In this document: piece after piece, positions 53,601-62,425 of the stretch | How positions within the stretch are numbered: the stretch's first letter is position 1 | Layout: each line of letters begins with the position of its first letter | Source of the DNA: Porphyra umbilicalis | Lineage: Eukaryota; Rhodophyta; Bangiophyceae; Bangiales; Bangiaceae | Direction: 5' to 3' | Length of the DNA stretch: 64,000 nucleotides | Assembly (NCBI GenBank): GCA_002049455.2 | Contig: KV918765.1 | Location: 62,001-126,000, forward strand | Translations under genes and position numbers: made by a program | Notes under the pieces: model-generated | The model's database searches: none | What the model saw: only the letters and a program-made list of their open reading frames with translations | Told to the model about the DNA's origin: nothing

Positions 53601-54544
53601 TCACTCAGCACGGCCCTTTCCCTTCCCCTTGTACGGCTGGCACGCATGCGCCACGTAGTCGTCGCCAGAGCGATAGTGGCAGCCGCACCGCGGACACTCA
53701 AACCAAACACGGGCGCCCGGTGGGACCACTACCGCCACCGGGACGCGGCCAGCCCCAGACGTCGGTGACGCCGACGCGCCGCCCGGTCTCGTGCGTGCCG
53801 AATAACCACCCGCCCAAGCGTTATCGCCAACACCAGTCGACTGCGGAGAAGCGCCGGACGAGCCAGAGTCATCAGACGAGGTCGGCAGCCGTCCCCTCCC
53901 CGCTTTAGCAGCGTCCGCGAGCTTCTCTGACCCCGATGCATACGCGTCGTCGTCGCGTCGGCGCTTGTGTCGGCGGGCGTCAGCAGGAGGTGGCCCGGCC
54001 CCAGCTCCACCAGCAGACCCACCAGCGCCAGGAGACCCGCTGTGGCCGGCCGCGAACGCGCGAGCGTGGGAATGAGCGGTGCGGCCCGCATCGCGAACGG
54101 CGGCCGCAGGCGCAAGGATGCCGGCGTCGTGTTCAGCTTCACGGAGCACGTCTGCCACACGAGCATCGTCGTCTCCAGCGCGCCTGACTTCTCTCACCGC
54201 TGCACGCAGGCGAGGCAACAGAACATGGAGCTCGGCGCGCCGCCCGCTGTCCTTCAGAACAGCCACGGCGCGTCGGTGGCCAGCGCCACTCACGTGACTG
54301 ATGAGGCTTGTTGGGGCGTCGTTGCTCGCCAGGCACGTCGGGCATGTCCAACGAGTAGAGTGGCTGGCGTTGCCGGGCCCGTGCGTCGCGGCGGCGCGGA
54401 ACGCCCTCTTCTTGTGTGGCGCCCCGCGGACGTGCTCATTCCAGCTTGCCGCCCCGGTCATCAGGATGTTGCACGTCTCACACTTGTAAAAGCCAGAAGG
54501 CTCAGGCCGCGGGGGTAGGGGGGGGGGGGTGGTGCGGCGGCCAT
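53601..54544 (-). CDS. U1/C2H2-type zinc-finger protein
   Basis: The ATG at 54544-54542 opens MAAAPPPP and, after a minus-one change at the G12 run 54518-54529 (plus strand), reads into RPEPSGFYKCETCNILMTG. Three zinc fingers are visible. Finger 1 is CETCNILMTGAASWNEHVRG followed by APHKK, the matrin/U1 spacing. Finger 2 is CPTCLASNDAPTSLISHVSG followed by AGH. Finger 3, near the C-terminus, is CPRCGCHYRSGDDYVAHAC. Between fingers 2 and 3 lies a helical, Ala/Arg/Asp-rich region and then a Ser/Gly-rich linker with the basic patch RRHKRRRDDD, a possible nuclear signal. The stop is at 53601, after the basic tail PYKGKGKGRAE. U1-type fingers usually bind double-stranded or structured RNA; the target is unknown. 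The gene lies between two satellite arrays. Confidence 0.7.
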
Positions 54545-56689
54545 GTTGTGAAAAAACACAGAAAGGGCGGGCAAGGTGCAGCAGCGCAGCAAGCGGCTGC
54601 AACACCAGGAAGGAAGACCACCGACGAGATGTGCGACGGAGACAGGGACACAGGCATTGCTGGAAACGCACCCGACAGAAAGTCGGGACCCTCGGCGGCC
54701 GCGCCACTGCCGGTGTTGCACACTGTGACCCATTTTGTGGCCCGAAACGATTACGTCTCAAATTGGGAGTTACTTTGATTTTCTGCATTCTGAGGACAGA
54801 AATGATGCATTACACAACGTCTTTCTCCGGGGTTGGCCAATGAGGCGATGGCGTCAGGAGCGAGTGTTGTAAGCATGATACTCAGTACCCCGGCGTCCCA
54901 GTGTAGTCCGCGACTGCGTCTCCAGTACATCAGACGTGCCAAGCCAATGCGTCCAAGTCGACGCGCGAAGCCGCCGTGGGCGAAGCGGGGAAACAATCCG
55001 GGGCACCACGGCTATGGCATGGTGCCGTCTTTGGTCGCCGGACGCATCGCATCCGAGTGCAGCTCTGTTGTTGCGTCCGACGCATTTCACCCCTACGACG
55101 ATCGTCCCAGGCCCTGTCGGGAGCGGCCGCCGCAGCAGCGCCCCGCAGGAACGAGAGAGAGTACGGCACGTTCGTCATGACCGTCTAGAGGGGTTGCGGC
55201 TCCATTACACGTACCGCCATCAAATACCACTCACATATGTACTCTGCCGATCCGACTGCTGTCAAGTAATGATGTTCGACTGTTTCATCCTCCATCGTGC
55301 ACGGCCAACGATCGATCGGATGTGCGCCACGACCGAGCGCGCCAAGTGTAAAACCCCCTGCTATGGCGTGTGGGCTGTCGCGCGAGAAAGGCACGCCAGG
55401 CTGTGCTTGTCGCCATATTTCGGTTGTCCTATCTCAGCTTCGCAGTCCGCTGTTTTCGGAACAGCTGCGCACCGCTGGCAACGAACGACGTGAGGCAGAT
55501 CTCATTTTCTTTCTCGCTCCACAGTGGAGCGACATCGTCAAAGAGCGGGACATGAAAGCCGCATCAAGTGGAGCGAGGAGACGACTGGCGGACGACCCCT
55601 CACCAGTTCAGACTGTGCTTCATGTCGTCTGCTTTTTGAAGCTTCGTCGTCGACGGGCCGGACGACAATCTGTCGCCAAGTCGAATAAGTGCGTGTGCGG
55701 AGAATTGTCAGAGGACTTCTCAGTGGGTTTTCACGTTCCTAACGCTGATCCACGGCTCGGGCGCCTCCGTCGCCCGCCGTGTCTGCGTGTTTGGCTGCCA
55801 GAGCGTCGCACCAATCGTCGTTTGGTGAAACTCTGTCAAATTTTCTGAGGGAGGTAGCCTGTGGAGCAGGGAGATCGCCTTCCAGCAGACGAGCGAGTGG
55901 CCAGCAGTGCGTCTTTCGTGGAAGCGCTCTCCTGATTGGTCTAGACACAAACCGCTAGTAGTCCGCGCAGGTTGGGGTGGCGAACGGCGCTACCGTCGGG
56001 CTGTCGTCCCCACCACCGTCGAGCGCTTCGTCACCGTCGTGACCCTCTCCAAATCCCCGGTCACCATGACCGTCGCTCTTACCGGCTTCCCGGACGACTA
56101 CGTCGTGTGCTTGCAAGCGCTATGCGGTACGCCTCAGAATATGGGTCTATTCAATACTTTGCCTGTACTCAGCGGGTCATGTCTCTCTTCGCTTTCTCGT
56201 CTAGCCGTGTGCTGCAGAATCTTTATGGTCTTCTTTTTACGCCGTCGTGGGATGCATGCGGCACATGTTGTTGTCGTGGGCGACGCGGCCTGTTCGACTG
56301 CAAACCATCTCACTTCATTCACGTTGTGTTACCCGTGTGTCGCTCCCCATTCATCATGCAGCCTCCCATGTCGCTACTGCGTCTGGGTGCTGACAGGGCC
56401 ATTCCGTATTGTCCCGCGCATCCTTAAGATGACCGCCCGACGTCTCGTTTTCGTGTAAAATCCCTGCTTTATTCTTTGTCGTGACGATTTAGATACGTCG
56501 GCAGGAGGCAAGCGCCTCATCAAGGCCACCTCCCATTGTGGTGGCGGTGCCGATGTTCGCCGAGGCCAGTTGTGCACGATGCCGACGGCATACAGCGTGC
56601 AGTTCGTGGTCATTCTTGACGTGACAGTGGCCGTCGTGAGGGTGGCCTGAGTATCGGAAGAAATACAGTCTGATCAGTGGGGCGGCGTC
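54545..56689. other. Intergenic, no gene recognised
   Basis: Balanced composition and short frames. A possible tiny coding start is the ATG at 56066 (MTVALTGFPDDYVVCLQALC), followed by GTACGC at 56127. No convincing downstream exon was found, so no gene is claimed. Confidence 0.35.
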
Positions 56690-57820
56690 CAAGTCGCGGC
56701 TTGCGTGGGGCGTGCCGTTGGTGCTTTGTGGTGGCGTGACGGCAGCGGACGTGGAGCCGGGTGTGGTGGCGAGGGCGGTGCGGCTTGTCGTGAGGGACGG
56801 TGTCCACGTTCCCGCTTGCGCGCGGCGTGCAGCTGGTTCTTTTTGCCGGCGTGGTTTCGGGGGACGTGGAGCTCGACGTGGTGGCCGGGGCGGTGCGGTT
56901 TATAGTGAGGGACGGTGTTCAAGTTGCCGCTCGTTTTTGCGTGCAGTTTGCGCTTTTTATCGGCGTCGCTGCGGCGATCGTGGAGCTGGACGCGGTGGCG
57001 GGGGCGGTGCAGCATGTCGTGTGGGACAGTGCGCAAGTTGTACCTTGCGTGGGGTGTGCAGCTGGTGCATCTTGTCGGCGTGGTGGTGGCGGAAGCTGCG
57101 GCGGTCGACGAGCTGGAGGCGGTGGCGGGGGTGGTGCGGCTTGTCGTGTGGGACGGCGTGCATGTTGCCGCTTGCGTGGGGCGTGCAGCTGGTGGTTCTT
57201 GTCGGCGTGGCGGTGGCGGGGGTGGTGGGGTTCGACATGTGGGACGGCGTGCATGTCGCCGCTCGCGTGAGGCGTGCAGCTGGTGGTTCTTGTCGGCGTG
57301 GCGGTGGCGCGGGTGGTGCGGTTCGGCGTTTGGGACGGCGTGCATGTTGCCGCTTGCGTGGGGCGTGCATTTTGTGCTTCTTGTCGGCGTGGCGGTGGCG
57401 GGGGTGGTGCGGTTCGACGTGTGGGACGGCGTGCATGTTGCCGCTTGCGTGGGGCGTGCATTTCGTGCTTCTTGTCGGCCTGGCGGTGGCGGGGGTGGTG
57501 CGGTTCGGCGTTTAGGACGGCGTGCATGTTGCCGCTTGCGTGGGGCGGGCAGTTTGTGCTTCTTGTCGGCGTGGCGGTGGCGCGGGTGGTGCGGTTCGAC
57601 GTGTGGGACTGCGTGCATGTTGCCGCTTGCGTGAGGCGTGCAGTTTGTGCTTCTTGTCGGCGTGGCGGTGGCGGACGTGCAGCCGGACGTGGTGGCGGGG
57701 GTGGTGCGGTTCCTCGTTTGGGACGGCGTGCAGGTTGCCTCTTGCGTGGGGCGTACACTTACGTTTTTTTGTCTGCGTGGCTGCGGCGGTCGTGAAGGTG
57801 GACGTGGTGGCGGGGGAGTG
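56690..57820. repeat. Satellite array 2: 91-bp units of the same family
   Basis: GCATG at 57160, 57251, 57342, 57433, 57524 and 57615 marks units of exactly 91 bp. The unit is closely related to array 1 but keeps one extra base in GTTGCCGCTTGCG, where array 1 has GTTGCGCTTGCG. The left third (56.69-57.05 kb) and the right end hold diverged units. With 91-bp units the frame rotates at each copy. Confidence 0.9.
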
Positions 57821-58024
57821 AGGGCCGCTTTGCTCTGGAGGACGGGTAAGCATTCGTTGTGGAACAGAAGGGTTTCGGTGACGCTGTGATGAAGGACTGG
57901 GATGTAGCCGTGGTTGAAAGAAAAACTGCCGAGGACTGTACTCGACTACCAGCGCCATGTCATGCTGGAACAGTAAAGCAACGAACGAGGGTGGTATGGC
58001 GTGAGTACGACGAGCAACGTCGCT

Positions 58025-58573
58025 TTATGAGACAGGCGGTTCAGGCACGAAATGGTGAGCGGGACAAGCAAAGTCATTGGCGTCCAGCGGACGTTGAGGG
58101 CGAGAAGCGACCACATGTCCATTGCGCAGGTCCCACCGACCAGCCCGGGGTACCTGAGAGCACGGCTCGTGGCCGACCCCCTTGCATACTGAGCAAATCC
58201 TGTTACACACACCCCCGCCGTTAAGATCACCATGGAGATGAACAGACAGAGGAAGATAAAACGCATCATCGACAGGAAGAGTATGACGACAAGCAAAATC
58301 GTTGTGCGGGCACGTAGATGCGTTATGATGCTGGTGGCCGATGGGCAGCACCCCCCAGCAGGTTTCGCATGTCCTCATGTCTGAATTGGAGGAGTCTGGG
58401 TGACAGAATGGGACGTGGACATCAGCGAAGAACGGCATAACGATGGTCGTCAACACCCATTCCATCATGTCATGCACGCTGCACCCAGCGACACAGGCGG
58501 TATACCGCGCTGCAGCAATCCACGGGATGAACAAAAAACAGAACTTCAAACAATACTTGACATTCAGAACCAT
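58025..58573 (-). CDS. Cysteine-rich hypothetical protein with zinc-knuckle-like motifs
   Basis: The ATG at 58573-58571 gives 182 residues. It starts with a hydrophobic stretch (YCLKFCFLFIPWIAAARYTA) that could be a signal or anchor. Two Cys/His motifs follow: CETCWGVLPIGHQHHNASTC and CSVCKGVGHEPC, both of the C-x2-C...H...C kind. A short duplication is visible (HNDFACRHTLPV and ANDFACPAHHFVPEP). Composition is balanced, unlike the GC-rich host genes, which hints at a transposon-borne gene. Family and function are unknown. Confidence 0.35.
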   Translation of the reverse strand: MVLNVKYCLKFCFLFIPWIAAARYTACVAGCSVHDMMEWVLTTIVMPFFADVHVPFCHPDSSNSDMRTCETCWGVLPIGHQHHNASTCPHNDFACRHTLPVDDAFYLPLSVHLHGDLNGGGVCNRICSVCKGVGHEPCSQVPRAGRWDLRNGHVVASRPQRPLDANDFACPAHHFVPEPPVS

Positions 58574-58594
58574 TGGCAATCGGGGCTCCCGCAC

Positions 58595-59483
58595 ACAAAC
58601 ATACCGTGACGCCCGGAAGACTGTGAGACAGAATGAGCGACCACACCAGACAGTGGAGCACGCGTGGTGAGCGCATGAGTGGGGAGCTGTCTCTTGTCGT
58701 GCAGGATGGGGCTTGGCACCAACTCACAGATCGCGTGCTCCGAATGGTGATTCTCAACACCGCAGGAGGGGATGGCGCAGTCGCTGGCAACGGCAGGGGG
58801 CACGTGCGATTCGATCGGCAGCAGGGATGGCGATCCTCGACGGTGACGGCGGTGGTGTCGACGACGGTGACGGCTGACCCGGCCCGAATTCGACAGCGAG
58901 ATCCAGCAGATTGACGGATTCTGTGGTCTACTTCTTCAATTTTTTTTATTCAACCAGGCGAACCGCCTCTGTGGACGATCGATGCAGTCGAGATCTGTAG
59001 GTTCGACACGAACGTGTCCATCCATGACCACCGAACACCAATCCCAACGCGTTGGGGTGCTGCCGGGAGTACCGTCTGCGGACTGAGTGCAGCGAGACTT
59101 GACAGAAACGTAATTCGCTGTCTGAGCCTGGAGCAATGAAGTGCCCACAGCACCGGACTCGGGCCCAGTGCGCCCGCATCACTTCGTGTTCCGGACTAAT
59201 GCGCTTCACGTCATCGATACTCGTACGTCGGCAATGCGCCAGCAGCCGCACATGCCGCCCTCTCCGGCTCCTCGCCACAGTGCCTCAGTGCCAGACATCT
59301 TTCCACCCGATTGCATGCCCGTCAGTTGCCGACCGACTGGGTCGGACAGATGGCGCATCCAGCATGGCCACGCCTGGTGCTCGTCTGGGGCGTGGAGAGC
59401 AAGGGTCGTGGCGGGAGGCACTTCAATGTCCGACGCTCTTCCCCATAGCAAAAGACCGAATCAGATTGAAGACAATGTGAGAT
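58595..59483. other. Intergenic, left flank of Tc1/mariner ORF
   Basis: No credible ORF. It has a T tract near 58940. It may hold the left end of the element carrying the transposase at 59484, but no matching inverted repeat was found. Confidence 0.35.
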
Positions 59484-60518
59484 TTATTCGGCGATGATCG
59501 ACTCAATGACCTTGCGAACCCAATCGAACTGCCCGATGATCTGGCATCGAGAGAGCTTGCTTGCCGCTGTCGCCTGCAACAAATGCGGGTCGTCCAACAA
59601 GTCCGGCATCACATACACCAAGTTCCGGATCACAATCTTCAAGTCATTGAAGACGCCCTCGATTGGTTGCAGGTCGGGACTGTACGGTGGTAGACGCAAA
59701 AAGGGGACCCCGTTGTTTCCGAGGAACGTGTCCCCACCAGCGTTGTGGATGGGCGCATTGTCGAACAGAACGACGCAGTTGTTCGACTGCTGGCTCCATG
59801 GGCGCCCCGGAACATACACACCCAGTTTGGGGATGAGCAGTTGCAGGAACAGTCGCCAGTCCGCCGACGTCAGCGCGCCTCTCCCCACCACCACGGACTG
59901 GAAGCCCAAGATGCGGCCATCACTCGACACCGCCATCGTCGTGCTTGTCCGCGGAACCGACCGGGGGTCCCGACCGTGGACGTTGTCGCGCTCGCGAGCC
60001 AAAGCCCGCCCGTACAATCGGAAGACATCGCCAACGTCTGTGTGTGTCTCGTCGACTGACACGATGCAGCGCTCGGGGATGTTGTCCCGGACGAGGGCGT
60101 GGACGCGCCGCACGGCGGCCGACGACTCACGAAAGAGACGGAGCGAGCGCTTGCGTGTGAAGCCCAACTTGTGCAAGTGCCGGTCGATCATACTCTTCGA
60201 TGCACGCAGAGCAATAAACTCGCCGCTGGGGTGGTTGCGCATCAGCTTGAGCATCTCGGAGTGTTCCCGTAACAGAGCCCGCGGGTGCTCTCGGACCAGG
60301 TGCACCATGGCCGTCATGAGCGTCCTGTCAAACCAGCAGCTGTTGTGGTGCTGGTTCTGCCGCAACGGGTCCCTCCATACTGATCCGTGCTCCCGGTAGT
60401 ACTTGAACCAGCGCTTGAGAGTTGACCGCTTGACGCCAATGTTCTTATGAATGACGCTCTTGCGCACCCCATTCCGCAACATCGTCACAGCTACAAGACG
60501 CATATCGACGCTGTACAT
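59484..60518 (-). CDS. Tc1/mariner-superfamily (IS630-like) transposase
   Basis: An uninterrupted ORF of 344 residues starts at the ATG 60518-60516. The N-terminus (MYSVDMRLVAVTMLRNGVRK, then KNIGVKRSTLKRWFKYYREH) is a helix-turn-helix DNA-binding region. The catalytic DDE triad is visible: the first Asp in IVSVDETHTDVGDV, the second in NCVVLFDNAPIHN, and the Glu in PYSPDLQPIEGVFNDLK. I count 33 residues between the second Asp and the Glu, close to the 34 of Tc1. No stop or frameshift is seen, so this copy could be young or under selection. Terminal inverted repeats and a TA target duplication were not identified by eye. Confidence 0.9.
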   Translation of the reverse strand: MYSVDMRLVAVTMLRNGVRKSVIHKNIGVKRSTLKRWFKYYREHGSVWRDPLRQNQHHNSCWFDRTLMTAMVHLVREHPRALLREHSEMLKLMRNHPSGEFIALRASKSMIDRHLHKLGFTRKRSLRLFRESSAAVRRVHALVRDNIPERCIVSVDETHTDVGDVFRLYGRALARERDNVHGRDPRSVPRTSTTMAVSSDGRILGFQSVVVGRGALTSADWRLFLQLLIPKLGVYVPGRPWSQQSNNCVVLFDNAPIHNAGGDTFLGNNGVPFLRLPPYSPDLQPIEGVFNDLKIVIRNLVYVMPDLLDDPHLLQATAASKLSRCQIIGQFDWVRKVIESIIAE

Positions 60519-60623
60519 CTCAGCCAGTCAGGATAGCACAGTTACTAGCTCCCCAACGACCAAGCCCTGCACAGCAACGTGCTCTAACAGCCACAGCAGC
60601 GCGCCGACGCGCACTTGAACGGC

Positions 60624-61531
60624 GCGCAAGAGCACCACGACAGCCAGCACTTGCACCCGCAGCAGCACCGCCAGCAGCACCGCGTGCACGGCCACAACAG
60701 CCGTGCCAAGATGTCAACCAGGCACACCGCCTCCGCCGCCGCCACCACAAGCTCCACTGCAACGTGCACGACGTGCAAGAGCACCACGACAGCCAGCACT
60801 TGTACCCGCAGCAGCACCGACAGCAGCACCGCGAGCACGGCCACAACAGCCGTGCCAAGATGTCAACCAGGCACACCGCCTCCGCCGCCGCCACCACAAG
60901 CTCCACTGCAACGTGCACGACGTGCAAGAGCACCACGACAGCCAGCACTTGTACCCGCAGCAGCACCGCCAGCAGCACCGCGAGCACGGCCACAACAGCC
61001 GTGCCAAGATGTCAACCAGGCGCACCGTCTCCGCCGCCGCCACCACAAGCTCCACTGCAACGTGCAAGACGTGCAAGAGCACCACGACAGCCAGCACTTG
61101 CACCCGCAGCAGCACCGCCGGCAGCTCCGCGAGCACGGCCACAACAGCCGTGCCAAGATGTCAACCAGGCACACCGCCTCCGCCGCCGCCACCACAAGCT
61201 CCACTGCAACGTGCACGACGCGCAAGAGCACCACGACAGCCAGCACTTGTACCCGCAGCAGCACCGACAGCAGCACAGCGAGCACGGCCACAACAGCCGT
61301 GCCAAGATGTCCACCAGGCACACCGCCTCCGCCACCGCCACCACAAGCTCCACTGCAACGTGCAAGACGTGCAAGAGCACCACGACAGCCAGCACTTGCA
61401 CCCGCAGCAGCACCGTCAGCAGCACCGCGAGCACGACCACAATAGCCGTGCCAAGATGTCAACCAGGCACACCGCCTCCGCCACCGCCACCACAAGCTCC
61501 ACTGCAACGTGCACGACGCGCAAGAGCACCG
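60624..61531. repeat. Satellite array 3: six units of 149 bp
   Basis: GTGCCAAGATGTC starts at 60703, 60852, 61001, 61150, 61299 and 61448, exactly 149 bp apart. Units differ by a few substitutions. Since 149 is not a multiple of three and the unit contains no stop in several frames, the array stays open for hundreds of codons while the frame rotates from unit to unit. It directly abuts the 5' side of the Tc1/mariner transposase ORF. Confidence 0.92.
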
Positions 61532-62425
61532 CGCCTTGGCCACCCCCCCCCCGAGATGTGAACCGAGGCAACCACGTCCGCGACGCCGTTGGCGCACGTC
61601 CCCTTCGCCGACGGCGGCCGGGTCGAGATGCGAAAGATGATCCGCCACGCACTTCCCGCGCGCCTCTGCCACCCCCCCCCGATATGAAAATCAAGCCGAC
61701 CACGTCCGCGTCGGCGACAGCGCCCGTGTCGTGGCGCGATGCCGGGTGCGCTACGCGCTCAACGCGCGGCTGCGCCACAGCCCCCCGGAGCCTTAAAATG
61801 GCTCTCCCGACCGCGCCAGTGTGGTGCCGCCGTTAATGCAGAGCGACACACTGCGCGTGCGCCCGCTCTTCAGCTTCGGGCGCCACGACGGCGCCCGGCA
61901 CCAGCAGGCAAACGAACGCAACGTGAGCACCGCGCGTGTGCGTCTCCGACCGGCAACTTCGTCGTGCGACTGCACTTGCGTGTGTTCGAGATATTGCTCT
62001 CACTGTGCAATGGCGCGCGATCATTGGATGACAGCTTTCAGGAAACTTACAGAGATCCCTTTCACCGCCTCCCTCTGTGGCGCACATATCCACCAGACTT
62101 TGTCTTTCTCGAAAGTGACACGAACACAAGAAAGGCCTGTGTTGTGCACGCAATAGGAGCCGTCTTCGAATTAGCGTCGACTCTCGGGAGCACACGCTGG
62201 GCTCAGAAAAAAGAGGCGCGTCGTATGGTCGTCATTGCACAACAAGCTCAGCTGCGTTTCCAGTGGCACAAACGACGCGCTCAATGCACCGGAGAAATGA
62301 AAGCCTTTCCAAGGACAAAGGACAGGGCACAACGCGAAGCGCGCATGAGGTTCTCATTGATGCACCTCCCCGGCGGCCGACGGCACCGCGTCCTGTAGGT
62401 CCGTGAGAAGCAGCACACGCACACT
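61532..62425. other. Intergenic; open frame without recognisable domain
   Basis: A plus-strand frame ends at 62398 with a charged stretch (MVVIAQQAQLRFQWHKRRAQ) but matches no family I know and begins in GC-rich text. The E(z)-like gene ends at 62426, convergent to it. Confidence 0.3.

Noticed and set aside
51635-53710. Very long His/Lys/Pro-rich open frame on the minus strand and hydrophobic Val/Ala/Gly-rich frames on the plus strand over the satellite
   Set aside because: The 90-bp unit has no stop in several frames, so the open frames follow from repetition. Several frames on both strands are equally open and none shows a domain or a gene-like start.
56066-56458. Mini-gene from the ATG at 56066 with a donor-like GTACGC at 56127
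   Set aside because: Joining to the nearest acceptor-like site gives only about 30 residues with no homology, and no other exon could be supported.
58920-60600. Terminal inverted repeats of the Tc1/mariner element
   Set aside because: Short similarities such as CGTTGGGG on both sides are not placed or extended like TIRs and no flanking TA pair fits.
60703-61836. Long Pro/Ala/Gln/Arg-rich open frames over the 149-bp array
   Set aside because: The unit length is not a multiple of three, so any frame rotates through three different peptides. Openness reflects the absence of stops in the unit.
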